Notes: generated by a model from the letters alone, not told the origin. A stretch of DNA of 57,816 bases from Candidatus Omnitrophota bacterium (GCA_016213925.1 JACQZH010000042.1:1-57816); one strand, 5' to 3'. Shown: positions 1-7,532, counted from the stretch's first letter. A program made the numbers and translations.

Positions 1-267
1 TTCCGCGATGCCTTTTCTTTCGTAGCCGTCAATCAGGCTTTGCGTCTGCTCCATTAAGAATTTGAATTCCGCGTCAATGTCTTCAAAATCAGATGCTTTG
101 GTTTCTTTGGCCTTGCCGGATTGTTTATCAAAGTATTGGCTGGGTAATGCGAAAACTGGAGGTATATCTATAAGAATTATCGCAACGCAGAGTATCAGCG
201 ATATGATTTCATGGAAAATGCTTTTTCTTCTATTCGGCACAACCCACCCCCGGATTGTTTTAAGCAT
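1..267 (-). CDS. Exported protein of unknown function, N-terminal part (runs off left edge)
   Basis: Reading the minus strand from an ATG at 267 gives 89 open codons to the window edge, so only the N-terminus is present. Residues 1-16 are basic (VVPNRRKS), followed by a hydrophobic stretch (IISLILCVAIILIDI) and a likely signal-peptidase site after PPVFA near residue 40. The mature part starts LPSQYFDKQ and becomes charged and probably helical (FEDIDAEFKFLMEQTQ). An AAGGAAA ribosome-binding site lies roughly 12 nt upstream, and a second ATG at 271 is out of frame and stops at once. The type of leader resembles that of the large exported protein at 17896-21444, but no family can be named from 89 residues. 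Confidence 0.6.
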   Translation of the reverse strand, partial: MLKTIRGWVVPNRRKSIFHEIISLILCVAIILIDIPPVFALPSQYFDKQSGKAKETKASDFEDIDAEFKFLMEQTQSLIDGYERKGIAE

Positions 268-415
268 CCATGGCGTTAATTTTTCCTTAAACTACTGGGG
301 AATCAACACATATAAGTATACCATTTATTCATATTTGGCGCAAATTCAAAACAAGGAAAAGTCGCGTCACGTTAATAGTCCGGCTTGTTAATAGATAGGT
401 AAGCGGCCATTTGGG

Positions 416-440
416 CAAATTTTGCCTAATGCAAAATTTG
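416..440. repeat. Short palindrome, 10-bp arms, 5-nt loop
   Basis: CAAATTTTGC at 416-425 pairs perfectly with GCAAAATTTG at 431-440 around the loop ctaat. The same core words (CAAAATT[T/C]GGG and its complement) recur around 6174, 6271, 6371, 7557 and 21577, so this looks like one copy of a small dispersed intergenic palindrome rather than a gene-specific terminator. Confidence 0.55.
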
Positions 441-470
441 AGCGGGTTAAAACGCAGGGAAAAAGAAAAA

Positions 471-557
471 GGACAGATGGATTTCCGTGTTCTTTTCAGT
501 TTTACGCATCCTCAACCATACATCAAACTCAAATTACAAGGATGTGACCATCTGTCC
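471..557. repeat. Nested inverted repeat, REP/MITE-like
   Basis: GGACAGATGG (471-480) is the exact reverse complement of CCATCTGTCC (548-557). Inside it CATCCT and AGGATG form a second stem. The 87-bp unit therefore can fold as a two-storey hairpin. It carries no reading frame. The layout resembles a REP-type or miniature inverted-repeat element, but no second full copy is in this window. Confidence 0.5.
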
Positions 558-600
558 GTAATATAAGTATATCATAATATTTATAAGTCTGCCACTTTCT

Positions 601-629
601 TTGACAAAAATCATTTTTTGTGCTAAAGT
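601..629 (+). promoter_or_regulatory. Consensus promoter placed for a leaderless mRNA
   Basis: TTGACA at 601-606, a 17-bp spacer, and TAAAGT at 624-629. Only six bases separate the -10 box from the ATG at 636, so the expected transcription start falls on or beside the start codon and leaves no room for a ribosome-binding site. Confidence 0.75.
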
Positions 630-635
630 CTGAAT

Positions 636-1202
636 ATGAAAAGATTTATTACCGTTTGTTTGCTTTTAACATTTTTTTGCCCCGGCTGCGCCACTCTACA
701 AAAAAAGAGTGCAAAATTAAACCACGGCATTTCACAAGCTAAGGTCATAGAATTATTTGGCGAACCCGTCCAGAAAGTCCCTGTCGGCATAACGGAAAAA
801 AATTTAAGCGTGGAAGTATGGGAATACCAAAACAAAAAAGTTCCTTTATTAAAAAAAGATGAGTTCTGCATAATTATTTTTGTCGATAAAGAGCTCTATT
901 TCTGGACAACTGATTCCGCGGATAAAATTTTTGAAGAACTTATAAAACTCGGCGTAGTCAAAGAAGACATGCAGATCGGGCCATACGAGCAAAATAAAGC
1001 GCTCCAGGATTCAGCCGCTCAAGCTGAAAATATGAGAAGAACTATGGAAACAATCCGCACTTACCAGTTCTTTAAAGAAACACAGATGCAAATACAGCAT
1101 CAACAGCAAATACAAACTCTGCGCCAAAACCAGCTATTCCCTACGCCAAAGCCAGTACAACCTGTACAGTTCCAGCGCCCGCTTAAGCCAAATCAGCGGT
1201 AA
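636..1202 (+). CDS. BamE/SmpA-like lipoprotein with Gln-rich tail
   Basis: A 188-residue predicted envelope lipoprotein. The leader MKRFITVCLLLTFFCPGC ends in a lipobox with the modified cysteine at residue 18. Residues 31-44 (GISQAKVIELFGEP) followed by VEVWEYQNKK match the BamE/OmlA-type pattern of a helix, FGxP and a WxY strand, a fold used by small outer-membrane-associated lipoproteins. The C-terminal third (about 120-188) is rich in glutamine and proline and probably unstructured. The start is fixed by the promoter, whose -10 box ends six bases upstream, implying a leaderless transcript. A second lipoprotein of similar plan lies at 4760. The exact role is not known; membership of the BAM complex is not shown. 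Confidence 0.7.
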   Translation: MKRFITVCLLLTFFCPGCATLQKKSAKLNHGISQAKVIELFGEPVQKVPVGITEKNLSVEVWEYQNKKVPLLKKDEFCIIIFVDKELYFWTTDSADKIFEELIKLGVVKEDMQIGPYEQNKALQDSAAQAENMRRTMETIRTYQFFKETQMQIQHQQQIQTLRQNQLFPTPKPVQPVQFQRPLKPNQR

Positions 1203-1211
1203 CATAAAAGA

Positions 1212-1241
1212 GGGATTAGGGATTGGAGGATGGGGGATGGG
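1212..1241 (+). other. G-run cluster, weak quadruplex motif
   Basis: Four G-runs (1212-1214, 1219-1221, 1232-1236, 1239-1241) lie between two converging genes. The middle loop is 10 nt, so quadruplex formation would be weak. The word GGGATTAGGG recurs in the dnaK-dnaJ spacer (complement) and at 31655. Confidence 0.35.
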
Positions 1242-1268
1242 AATTAGCTTCCAATGATATCCAGCAGC

Positions 1269-2090
1269 TTACTTATTAATGGACTCTAAAAACGAGCATA
1301 TTGCCGCGCTAATTCTATCCTGGGCAATAAAAAAAGCGTCGTTATGGCCAGCGTTATCTATAAGTAAAAATTGCTTCGGCTCGGCAGCAGCAGTAAAAAG
1401 TTTTTCGCCTAAACGCAAAGGCACGATTTCATCCTGACTGCCATGAATAAATAACTTTGGTATTTTAACATTAGGGACTTTAGAAAAAGAATCAAACTTG
1501 GTTTTAAGAAAAACCGCCGGCAGAAAAGGATAGATAACTTTTGCCATATCTTTAACACAAGTAAACGTACCCTCTGTTATCAGCGCATCAAGCTTCACTT
1601 TATTTGCAAGATCTATTGCTACTGCCCCGCCCAAAGATTCTCCGTAAACAATAACCAAATGTTTTTCATTTGCCTTTTTCGATAAATCAATTATATATTT
1701 ATACGCGGCAAGCGCGTCAGCATACATACCCTGTTCGCTTGGGGCTCCCTCGCTTTTACCGTAACCACGGTAATCAAACATGAATGTATTGACATTGATC
1801 AAACTAAAAAATTTTATCTTATCAATACGATGGCTGATATTGCCGGCGTTGCCGTGACAGAAAATTATTGTATATTTAGCGTTTTCTGCCTTAACCAGCC
1901 AGCCATGCAGTTTGACTTTATCTTCAGCAGTAAAATACACATCCTCATACGCAAGCCCGATATCCGCAGGAACCATTTCAAGCTCCTTTTCCGGGTAATA
2001 AAGGCTGCTGTTCTCTAAATACCTCGCGTAAATATATACCGCCAGGACACAAATAACTCCAGTAAACAGAAACCTTAAAACACTTATCAT
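1269..2090 (-). CDS. Membrane-anchored alpha/beta hydrolase (BEM46/ABHD-like)
   Basis: A 273-residue serine hydrolase with an N-terminal membrane anchor (residues 1-22) and a single alpha/beta hydrolase domain. Visible hallmarks are the oxyanion motif HGNAGN (79-84), the nucleophile elbow GESLGG with Ser152, the acid Asp220 in HGSQDEIVP and the base His249 in DNAGHND. The length and HGNAGN/GxSxGG pattern fit the BEM46-type family. Family members are usually esterases or peptidase-like enzymes of unclear substrate. The gene starts four bases inside the end of the glycosyltransferase (ATGA overlap), so the two are translationally coupled and probably serve envelope glycan or lipid processing. 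That link is inferred from context only. Confidence 0.85.
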   Translation of the reverse strand: MISVLRFLFTGVICVLAVYIYARYLENSSLYYPEKELEMVPADIGLAYEDVYFTAEDKVKLHGWLVKAENAKYTIIFCHGNAGNISHRIDKIKFFSLINVNTFMFDYRGYGKSEGAPSEQGMYADALAAYKYIIDLSKKANEKHLVIVYGESLGGAVAIDLANKVKLDALITEGTFTCVKDMAKVIYPFLPAVFLKTKFDSFSKVPNVKIPKLFIHGSQDEIVPLRLGEKLFTAAAEPKQFLLIDNAGHNDAFFIAQDRISAAICSFLESINK

Positions 2091-3097
2091 TTTCCCCTCT
2101 CTCCAACCGCCTGTTTGATTTTTTCAATAACATCTTCCGCGCTAATTCCCAGCATACACTTTGCCGGCCTGTTTTTTTCAGCACAGGAACCGGGATTTTT
2201 CCCGGGATAACAAGGCATGCAATCCAGCCGGCTCTTAGACTGTACAATATACTCTTTATGAAACAATGGATAAATAAAGTTTTTATTGGTTGCTCCGTAA
2301 AGGCCGATTGATTTCACGCCCGCACAGCTAGCCAGATGAAGTAAACTTGAATCCGGGCCAATAAAAACATCTAATCGTTTGATCATAGCTAATCCCTCTG
2401 CTAATCCCTTATCAGTAATAACCATTGTTTTGGCAGATACCTGCTCTAAAAAATCTCTCGTCCATTCTGAATTATCCGGCTTACCGAATACAAAAACCTT
2501 TGCGTTCAATTCAACATCCAAAAAATCAACAAGCTTGTTCCAATGCTCTATAGGCCAGCATTTTAACAGCCATCCGGCAAAAGGCATTATGCCCACAGAT
2601 ATTTTATGACTTTGGGGCCGGTTTTGCGCAAACATTTTATCAGCAAATTCATCGTTGGCTTTTGAAAACTTAAAATTAAACCTTGGCGGTTCATTCTTTA
2701 TGCCTATTTGCTCAAGCAGTTCCAAATATTTTTGGGCGACATGGCTGCTATAATCACGCACAACACTTTTAGCAGGTTTAATGCAGGCCGGTATATTAAA
2801 AAAATACTGCATCTGCGTATCCCTTAAGATAATCGCTAAATCGAATTTTCTACTGCGGATTTTAAAAATAAATCTTAAATATCCTAAAATCCCTTTATCG
2901 TTTTTTTTCTTATCAAATACAATTACCTCATCCACGCCATCGCAAACCTCTGCAACTTCCCTGGATTTATCTGAAGTAATAAAACTTATCCTCGCGTTTG
3001 GAAAATTCTTACGCAAAGGCCACACAACAACCATATCATAACAAACATCGCCGATATTGCTATGCCCGAAGACCAGTATGTTTTTAAAATTATCCAT
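2087..3097 (-). CDS. Glycosyltransferase family 9 (heptosyltransferase-like)
   Basis: A 336-residue GT-B fold enzyme of the ADP-heptose:LPS heptosyltransferase family. The N-terminal domain opens with NILVFGHSNIGDVCYDMVVV, the usual glycine-rich loop, followed by the second-strand region ARISFITSDKS. The C-terminal domain has GIMPFAGWLLKCWPIEHW and the sugar-nucleotide motif FIGPDSSLLHLASCAGV. A Cys-rich tail (DCMPCYPGKNPGSC, then AEKNRPAKCM) is common in uncharacterised GT9 proteins. It probably adds a heptose or similar sugar to lipopolysaccharide core or another surface glycan. GGGGAAAATTT precedes the ATG. A TATAAT at 3159-3154 may be its promoter. It is coupled to the downstream hydrolase by a 4-nt overlap. 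Confidence 0.85.
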   Translation of the reverse strand: MDNFKNILVFGHSNIGDVCYDMVVVWPLRKNFPNARISFITSDKSREVAEVCDGVDEVIVFDKKKNDKGILGYLRFIFKIRSRKFDLAIILRDTQMQYFFNIPACIKPAKSVVRDYSSHVAQKYLELLEQIGIKNEPPRFNFKFSKANDEFADKMFAQNRPQSHKISVGIMPFAGWLLKCWPIEHWNKLVDFLDVELNAKVFVFGKPDNSEWTRDFLEQVSAKTMVITDKGLAEGLAMIKRLDVFIGPDSSLLHLASCAGVKSIGLYGATNKNFIYPLFHKEYIVQSKSRLDCMPCYPGKNPGSCAEKNRPAKCMLGISAEDVIEKIKQAVGERGK

Positions 3098-3153
3098 AAA
3101 TTTTCCCCGTGTATTTCATCAAAAAAACTGCTTCCATTTAAAGAAATTACCAT

Positions 3154-3159
3154 ATTATA
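3154..3159 (-). promoter_or_regulatory. Possible -10 box of the GT9 gene
   Basis: TATAAT on the minus strand, about 57 bases before the ATG at 3097. No convincing -35 box lies 16-18 bases further up, so this is a partial promoter assignment. Confidence 0.35.
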
Positions 3160-3357
3160 CGGTAAACATGCAAGCATTTCATTAAACAGCGAATATCGGT
3201 TAAAGTTTAGCAGTTAATTATGCCTTCCCTTTTATCCTGGACAAACTATCACAAAAACAATACAATATTATCTATCAAATAATTTAAACCAACTGTAAAA
3301 ACTATCGTTTTTTCAGCAGCTTAACTCTAAGTTAGACACAAAATACGGAGAAAATTA

Positions 3358-3729
3358 ATGCAGCTAAAACTAGACATAAACGAAAAAACAGGGCTATATT
3401 TAGGTACTGAAATAGATGAAAAATGGTGGAAACGGTACACAAAAAACAAATTATTGGCACGGGGTAATGGTAAATACTGGTATGATGACAAGGCATTTTA
3501 TTTTCTAAGATACCTCACAACAGAACCGATTACTATTTCATTAAAAGATATCAAGGAATTTAAATTTGGCAACTGGCATTCAGGAAGATGGTGTTTCGAA
3601 TATCCAATTTTAAAAATTATTTGGCTAAAAGACGGGCTTAAGTTAAGTTCGGGCTTTCTTATCTCAAAAAATAACGCTGATATTGAAAAAATTATAACTG
3701 AACTTAAGAATAAACTTAACGTTTTGTAA
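3358..3729 (+). CDS. Hypothetical protein, possibly PH-like fold
   Basis: A 123-residue soluble protein with no signal peptide. ACGGAG lies 8 bases before the ATG. The body has alternating hydrophobic strands (ITISLKDIKEFKFGNW, LKIIWLKDGLKLSSGFLIS) followed by one C-terminal amphipathic helix (NADIEKIITELKNKL). Several strands plus a final helix is the pattern of bacterial PH-like domains, which are often small and stand-alone. This is a shape argument only; I do not recognise the family. It is a lone plus-strand gene between minus-strand genes, so probably transcribed on its own. Confidence 0.6.
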   Translation: MQLKLDINEKTGLYLGTEIDEKWWKRYTKNKLLARGNGKYWYDDKAFYFLRYLTTEPITISLKDIKEFKFGNWHSGRWCFEYPILKIIWLKDGLKLSSGFLISKNNADIEKIITELKNKLNVL

Positions 3730-3843
3730 CTCCATGTACAATACGTTTATCAAAACATCGATTTATCAATAAAAGTGCATAGTAACTCGCTTCTTTGCAA
3801 AAAGCGGGACAGGCAGGCAATCCCACTAAAGCAGTAGGAGATA

Positions 3844-4632
3844 TTATTCGCCTTCTAAAACCAACTCTCTATTCCCATAATCAATATTAAACTTAAAATT
3901 TTTAAAAAAAGACATTCCAAGCACTCCGTCCCAGGAAGAAACTCCTTCTGCTGAATCAAACATCATCACAGCATCAATATTTTTAAGTTCCACCTCCCCA
4001 ACGCGAACACTCTTTAACACAAAACATTTCCCCTTAAGAAGTTTCTCCCCAGCTGTTATAATTCTTACTTGATTCCAACTAATACCCATCCCTAATTTAT
4101 TTTTAATACTTTGGTTCAAAAATATATCCGTAGCTCCCGTATCAATTAATAACTCAACCGATATCCTGCCATTTAATAATGCTTCCACCCCCAGAGCATT
4201 ACCGCGTTTTATACATTTTATTACCTTCCTTGATATTTTCTGATTAGATGCTTCACTTGCTTTCTGCTGTTCTTCTCTTCGCTGTTCGAACTCTTTTTTT
4301 ATCCGCTGTTTATTTCTCTCCTCCTCTTCCTTAATCCGTTTCATTTCTTCAGCCGCTTCTCTTTCCCGTTGTCCAGCTTCAATTTCCCATTTACTTTTTA
4401 GCTGCTCAACTTCTTCTTTTTCGGCTCTTTTAATTTCTTTGATCTTTTCTTTTTTTAATTTTATCGAACCGAATCCCAACTCAATCATAACATATTCATC
4501 GGTTTCTTCCTGTATTAGCCCTTCCATCACCTTGCCGTTTTTTAAGTAAATAACATCCGCATATCCCCTGGCAAATATGCCAAACGTCAAAATAGTAAAA
4601 ATCATAAATAAAAAAATCTTTTTAATATTCAT
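3844..4632 (-). CDS. Retropepsin-like aspartic protease, exported, with coiled coil
   Basis: A 262-residue exported protein. Signal peptide at residues 1-25 (cleavage after GYA). Residues 26-68 form a small beta domain (VIYLKNGKVMEG). Residues 70-128 are a Glu/Lys/Arg-rich coiled coil. Residues 148-262 are a clan AA retropepsin-like domain with the catalytic triad motif DTG at 164-166 in LLIDTGATDIFL and the companion strand DGVLGMSFF. As a single-lobed protease it should act as a dimer, and the coiled coil could drive that. An upstream in-frame TTG exists, but the ATG at 4632 is preferred because a TATAAT box ends six bases before it, the same geometry as the gene at 636. Substrate unknown. 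Confidence 0.75.
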   Translation of the reverse strand: MNIKKIFLFMIFTILTFGIFARGYADVIYLKNGKVMEGLIQEETDEYVMIELGFGSIKLKKEKIKEIKRAEKEEVEQLKSKWEIEAGQREREAAEEMKRIKEEEERNKQRIKKEFEQRREEQQKASEASNQKISRKVIKCIKRGNALGVEALLNGRISVELLIDTGATDIFLNQSIKNKLGMGISWNQVRIITAGEKLLKGKCFVLKSVRVGEVELKNIDAVMMFDSAEGVSSWDGVLGMSFFKNFKFNIDYGNRELVLEGE

Positions 4633-4638
4633 ATTTTT

Positions 4639-4667
4639 ATTATACAATAAAATCCGTAAATTTTAAC
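4639..4667 (-). promoter_or_regulatory. Promoter with -10 box 6 nt before the ATG
   Basis: TATAAT occupies 4644-4639 on the minus strand and the ATG begins at 4632, leaving six bases. The -35 region (TTAAAA or GTTAAA at 16-17 bp) is weak. The spacing matches the promoters at 601-629 and 31357-31385. Confidence 0.5.
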
Positions 4668-4759
4668 TATTAAAAAAACTCTTGCTAATTAGTAAAAATT
4701 TTGTAAACTATATATTAACCTAAAATTAGGGATTATAACTTTTAAATTAGGAGGAGAAA

Positions 4760-5086
4760 ATGCGTAATAAAATAGTAACTTTGCTCTTAATCCTTGCAAT
4801 CGGTATCAATATTTGCGGCTGCGGAAGCCTTGTGGATAAAATGAACCGGCTTTCAATTAATATGACTAAGGATGAAGTCAGAGCCCTTTTCGGAACCAAT
4901 TTCAAAGCAATCGCCTCAAAAGTAGATTCTGACGGCAATGTCCTGGACCTATGGGAATTCTTTGACGGAAAAACAAAAGCGACCTATCAGATATACTTTT
5001 TAAATGACAAAGTTTCTCAATGGGGGAAAAAAGAAGACTTGAAAGCCTTTCCCGAACTTCACATGCCGGCTTATAAACCGCAGTAA
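4760..5086 (+). CDS. Small BamE/SmpA-like lipoprotein
   Basis: A 108-residue lipoprotein. The leader MRNKIVTLLLILAIGINICGC ends in a lipobox with Cys21 as the likely lipidated residue. The mature part carries the BamE-like signature: helix MTKDEVRALFGT (35-46), then LDLWEFFDG and strands ending YQIYFLNDKVSQW. It shares its plan with the lipoprotein at 636-1202 but lacks the Gln-rich tail. A strong ribosome-binding site (AGGAGGAG) precedes the ATG, and a good intrinsic terminator follows at 5111-5145, so it is a complete single-gene unit. Function in the outer envelope is inferred from the leader only. Confidence 0.75.
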   Translation: MRNKIVTLLLILAIGINICGCGSLVDKMNRLSINMTKDEVRALFGTNFKAIASKVDSDGNVLDLWEFFDGKTKATYQIYFLNDKVSQWGKKEDLKAFPELHMPAYKPQ

Positions 5087-5110
5087 GCTGCAGTTTCTTT
5101 AAAAAAAACC

Positions 5111-5145
5111 AAAGCGGATAGATTTGTAGCCTATCTGCTTTTTTT
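5111..5145 (+). terminator. Intrinsic terminator of the small lipoprotein gene
   Basis: AAAGCGGATAG (5111-5121) pairs with CTATCTGCTTT (5131-5141), with one G-U pair, around a 9-nt loop, and the right arm runs into seven T residues. It lies 25 bases after the stop of the plus-strand lipoprotein gene. Confidence 0.85.
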
Positions 5146-5193
5146 ATGGAAAATACGTGCCGAGCAATTGATTAATCAACCCAAAATTTGTAA

Positions 5194-6192
5194 TTATTGC
5201 TTATCTGCTTTAGCCGCTATAACTTTAATCTCTTCTTCAAATTGATTCTTTTTTAATCTTATCTGACAACTTTGCCCCTCTTCCGCATCGCTGTACGCAG
5301 CGCAAACATGCGCCGCTCTTTCAACCAGGCTTTCCAGTTTCTCTCCAAGCAGTAAACAAACCGGCCCGGGAATATGTTCCGCGCTCAATAAAATATCCGC
5401 AGCACTAAAAGATTTTTCAATCTCTCTGTTTTCCTGTTCATTGCGCCCGACTATAAGCTTTGACTTTTCATTAAGGCGTATATGCCTTCCCACTTTAAGT
5501 AAATTTAAATCCCGTAACACGGGATCAGGATTATGCTGAAAAAGATCTTTTAATCTAAGCGAAAAATTTTTATCTGTAAGCAAACATCCTCCTGCCGGAT
5601 TAGGGTACTCTTCTATCCCGTATTTTGCGGCAAGTTCAAACTGGAGTTTTCGTGAACGCCCTTGAATATCCATCAATAATCCCCGGTTCAGCAGGCCTTC
5701 TTTTTCCGGTTTTGTCTGCTCTAAAAGCTTTGCGCTAAGAGGACGCACCAGATATTCTTTATAGCCGGACATTTCGGCAACAACATCTAAAGACCTTCTA
5801 TTCTGTGACATCGGCCGTTCATTCAGCACTTCACCTGTAAAAATAAAATCAACCCCCTGCTCATCCATTATTTGCCCGGCAATATTAACCATAAGCGCAT
5901 GGCAGTCAATACAGGGATTCATGGTTTTTCCGTATCCATGAGGAGGGTTTTTAACAATTTCAAGATGGCGTTCAGTAATATCCTTTACAATAAGCTCAAT
6001 CCCAAGTTTTTCCGCAGCTTTATTAGCCATCTTAGGCCCAAAAAAAGGAGTCATAAAGGAAATTCCGGTAACTTCGATACCCTGCTCCAGCAGTAACTTC
6101 ACCGCAAGCATGCTGTCCAAACCGCCGGATAATAACCCTATCGCGTATACTTTCTTTTTCAAAATTATACCATTATCCCGAATTTTGCACAT
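5194..6192 (-). CDS. PP-loop ATPase, MnmA/ThiI-like tRNA thiolation-type enzyme
   Basis: A 332-residue protein whose N-terminal half is an ATP-pyrophosphatase (PP-loop) domain. The motif SGGLDS is at 22-27, and a CxxC-type pair Cys94/Cys97 sits in NPCIDCHA, the place where related tRNA sulfurtransferases have redox or metal-binding cysteines. The second half (PAGGCLLTDKNF, GRHIRLNEKSKLIVGRN) matches proteins loosely named as tRNA (5-methylaminomethyl-2-thiouridylate) methyltransferase-like, which are not true MnmA. It probably adenylates a tRNA or sulfur-carrier substrate. The ATG at 6192 has no ribosome-binding site and its first codons coincide with a dispersed repeat word (6174-6190), so a TTG at 6162 is a serious alternative start. 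Confidence 0.75.
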   Translation of the reverse strand: MCKIRDNGIILKKKVYAIGLLSGGLDSMLAVKLLLEQGIEVTGISFMTPFFGPKMANKAAEKLGIELIVKDITERHLEIVKNPPHGYGKTMNPCIDCHALMVNIAGQIMDEQGVDFIFTGEVLNERPMSQNRRSLDVVAEMSGYKEYLVRPLSAKLLEQTKPEKEGLLNRGLLMDIQGRSRKLQFELAAKYGIEEYPNPAGGCLLTDKNFSLRLKDLFQHNPDPVLRDLNLLKVGRHIRLNEKSKLIVGRNEQENREIEKSFSAADILLSAEHIPGPVCLLLGEKLESLVERAAHVCAAYSDAEEGQSCQIRLKKNQFEEEIKVIAAKADKQ

Positions 6193-6284
6193 GAGTATCT
6201 GTTTTGTTCCTATCCTTATTAATTATAACAAGTTGCTCTAATGCAACGCAGCATTAAAATGTGCAAGCGAAATTCGGGATACCT

Positions 6285-6323
6285 CGATAGCAAGTCTAAA
6301 TCCTAAACGGATTTAGACTATCG
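6285..6323. repeat. Perfect inverted repeat, 10 bp plus 5 bp outer stem
   Basis: GTCTAAATCC (6294-6303) and GGATTTAGAC (6309-6318) form a stem around the loop taaac. The flanks CGATA (6285-6289) and TATCG (6319-6323) pair outside it across a 4-nt bulge. There is no T-run on either side, so it is not a classic terminator. Confidence 0.6.
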
Positions 6324-6330
6324 CCCCTAT

Positions 6331-6383
6331 TGGGCAAATTTTACTGTTGCCTGTCTGCCAGCCAGGCAGGCAAAATTTGGGAT
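6331..6383. repeat. Imperfect palindrome with TTGCCTG / CAGGCAA arms
   Basis: Between the PP-loop gene and greA, GGGCAAATTTT and CAAAATTTGGG flank an inner pair TTGCCTG / CAGGCAGGC. The same pieces occur singly at 416-440 and 21555-21582, suggesting a repeat family of intergenic palindromes. Confidence 0.45.
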
Positions 6384-6406
6384 TATTTGAGCTTTTTAGT
6401 CTTTGA

Positions 6407-6438
6407 GCTTATGAACTTATCAGCTTATCAGCTTATGA
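6407..6438. repeat. Four tandem 8-bp units
   Basis: GCTTATGA, ACTTATCA, GCTTATCA and GCTTATGA follow one another directly, just after the greA stop codon. A short degenerate microsatellite. Confidence 0.6.
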
Positions 6439-6444
6439 GCTAAT

Positions 6445-6921
6445 TTATCTATTGATCTCAAGTATTTCAATTGTCATCATGCCGGAAGGAATTTTCACCT
6501 GAACAATATCTCCGATTTTCTTTCCAAGAATTCCTTTGCCTAAAGGCGAGGTAACAGAAATTTTATTTTTATTGAAATCAGCCTCTGCATCGCCGACAAG
6601 CATATATTCCTCAATCTCATTATCGTTTACCACTCTGATTTTAACTTTTGCTCCAAGCAGCACTTTATCTTTATCAATGTTCTCATTGTCAACGATACGG
6701 GCATGGCCCAGCATCCCTTCCAGCTCAGAAATTCTAGTTTCATTCAATGCCTGGGCTTCTTTTGCCGCCTGATATTCCGCATTTTCGCGCAAATCCCCAA
6801 GCGCCCGCGCTTTCTCAATCGCATCTGAGATCTCTCTGCGCCGCCGGTTCTTTAAAAAATCATATTCCTCTTTTAATTCATTGTAGCCTTCTCTAGTAAG
6901 AAAAACATCCCCTTTTGCCAT
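6445..6921 (-). CDS. greA: Transcription elongation factor GreA
   Basis: A 158-residue protein of normal GreA length. The N-terminal coiled-coil hairpin (residues 1-76) carries FLTREGYNELKEEYDFL and, at its tip, the acidic region in ARALGDLRENAEYQAAKEAQ, whose Asp and Glu hold the Mg2+ that triggers RNA cleavage in the RNA polymerase secondary channel. The C-terminal FKBP-like domain (80-158) includes VTSPLGKGILGKKIGDIV. It rescues backtracked polymerase. It follows the HD-hydrolase gene after a 32-bp gap in the same direction. A G-rich ribosome-binding site lies unusually far (about 20 nt) from the ATG. Confidence 0.95.
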   Translation of the reverse strand: MAKGDVFLTREGYNELKEEYDFLKNRRRREISDAIEKARALGDLRENAEYQAAKEAQALNETRISELEGMLGHARIVDNENIDKDKVLLGAKVKIRVVNDNEIEEYMLVGDAEADFNKNKISVTSPLGKGILGKKIGDIVQVKIPSGMMTIEILEINR

Positions 6922-6953
6922 AATATTTTTACACTACCCCCTCTTTTGCCTCA

Positions 6954-7532
6954 TCACCTTTTGAACTCACAAATCTTTTGCCACCAACTGCTGCTATCCC
7001 ACTTCTGCAGATTTTTCCATAAACTTTTAGCGCTTTTCGAGCTTAAAAAACCAGGGGCTTTTTTAAAAAAAAGGCGCGCCTGTATATGGCCATGGTCATA
7101 ATATTCTTTTGCCTGTAATAAACATTCTAAAATATCCGCGTCACGGGCAATAATACTTTCTAAGTTTTTTTGTTCTACATAATCCTTGCGCCATTTTCGC
7201 ATCTCTTTTTTTATTGCCAGGGGCAATTCTTCTGTCTGATCTGAAAAAGCCATATTTTCAGCCTCGCCAAAATTCAGATAACGTACAGCCATTTTATGGG
7301 CATCATTAATACGCGCTTCATGGATGTCATTAAATAAACACATCATTACCACGCTATAGGCGTCAGCTTTTTCCATCTTAGCCATCGCATAACCTATAAC
7401 CGCACAGCGATAACAATGTTCCGCAACACTTTCCGGATTCTTAATTCCCAATACCCACCAGCCGCTGCGTTTTATGTTTTTCAGCAAACCCGCCTCGGCA
7501 AAAAAATTAAGCAGGTTATGTTCTTCTTTCAT
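6954..7532 (-). CDS. HD-domain phosphohydrolase, YfbR/5'-deoxynucleotidase-like
   Basis: A 192-residue HD-domain protein. Metal ligands visible are His in SVAEHCYR, the HD pair replaced by the family's typical LFNDIHEARINDAH and Asp in IARDADILE. This spacing matches YfbR-type 5'-nucleotidases and the related HDDC2 group that hydrolyse deoxynucleoside monophosphates. The start at 7532 is chosen over one 54 bases upstream because AAGGGGC lies five bases before it. It overlaps the 3' end of the arsenate-reductase gene by 17 bases, so the two are co-transcribed and translationally coupled. The substrate is inferred from the family, not from any specific residue. Confidence 0.8.
   Translation of the reverse strand: MKEEHNLLNFFAEAGLLKNIKRSGWWVLGIKNPESVAEHCYRCAVIGYAMAKMEKADAYSVVMMCLFNDIHEARINDAHKMAVRYLNFGEAENMAFSDQTEELPLAIKKEMRKWRKDYVEQKNLESIIARDADILECLLQAKEYYDHGHIQARLFFKKAPGFLSSKSAKSLWKNLQKWDSSSWWQKICEFKR

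Larger units (their letters stand above)
268..635. other. Intergenic stretch with two inverted repeats and a promoter
   Basis: No gene is seen in this 368-base stretch between two divergent genes. It holds a 10-bp perfect hairpin at 416-440, a nested inverted repeat at 471-557 and the promoter of the lipoprotein gene at 601-629, each listed separately. The rest is AT-rich and featureless. Confidence 0.6.

Noticed and set aside
5194..6192. True MnmA (tRNA 2-thiouridylase)
   Set aside because: The PP-loop and CxxC fit, but the C-terminal half lacks the MnmA beta-barrel and central domain motifs.
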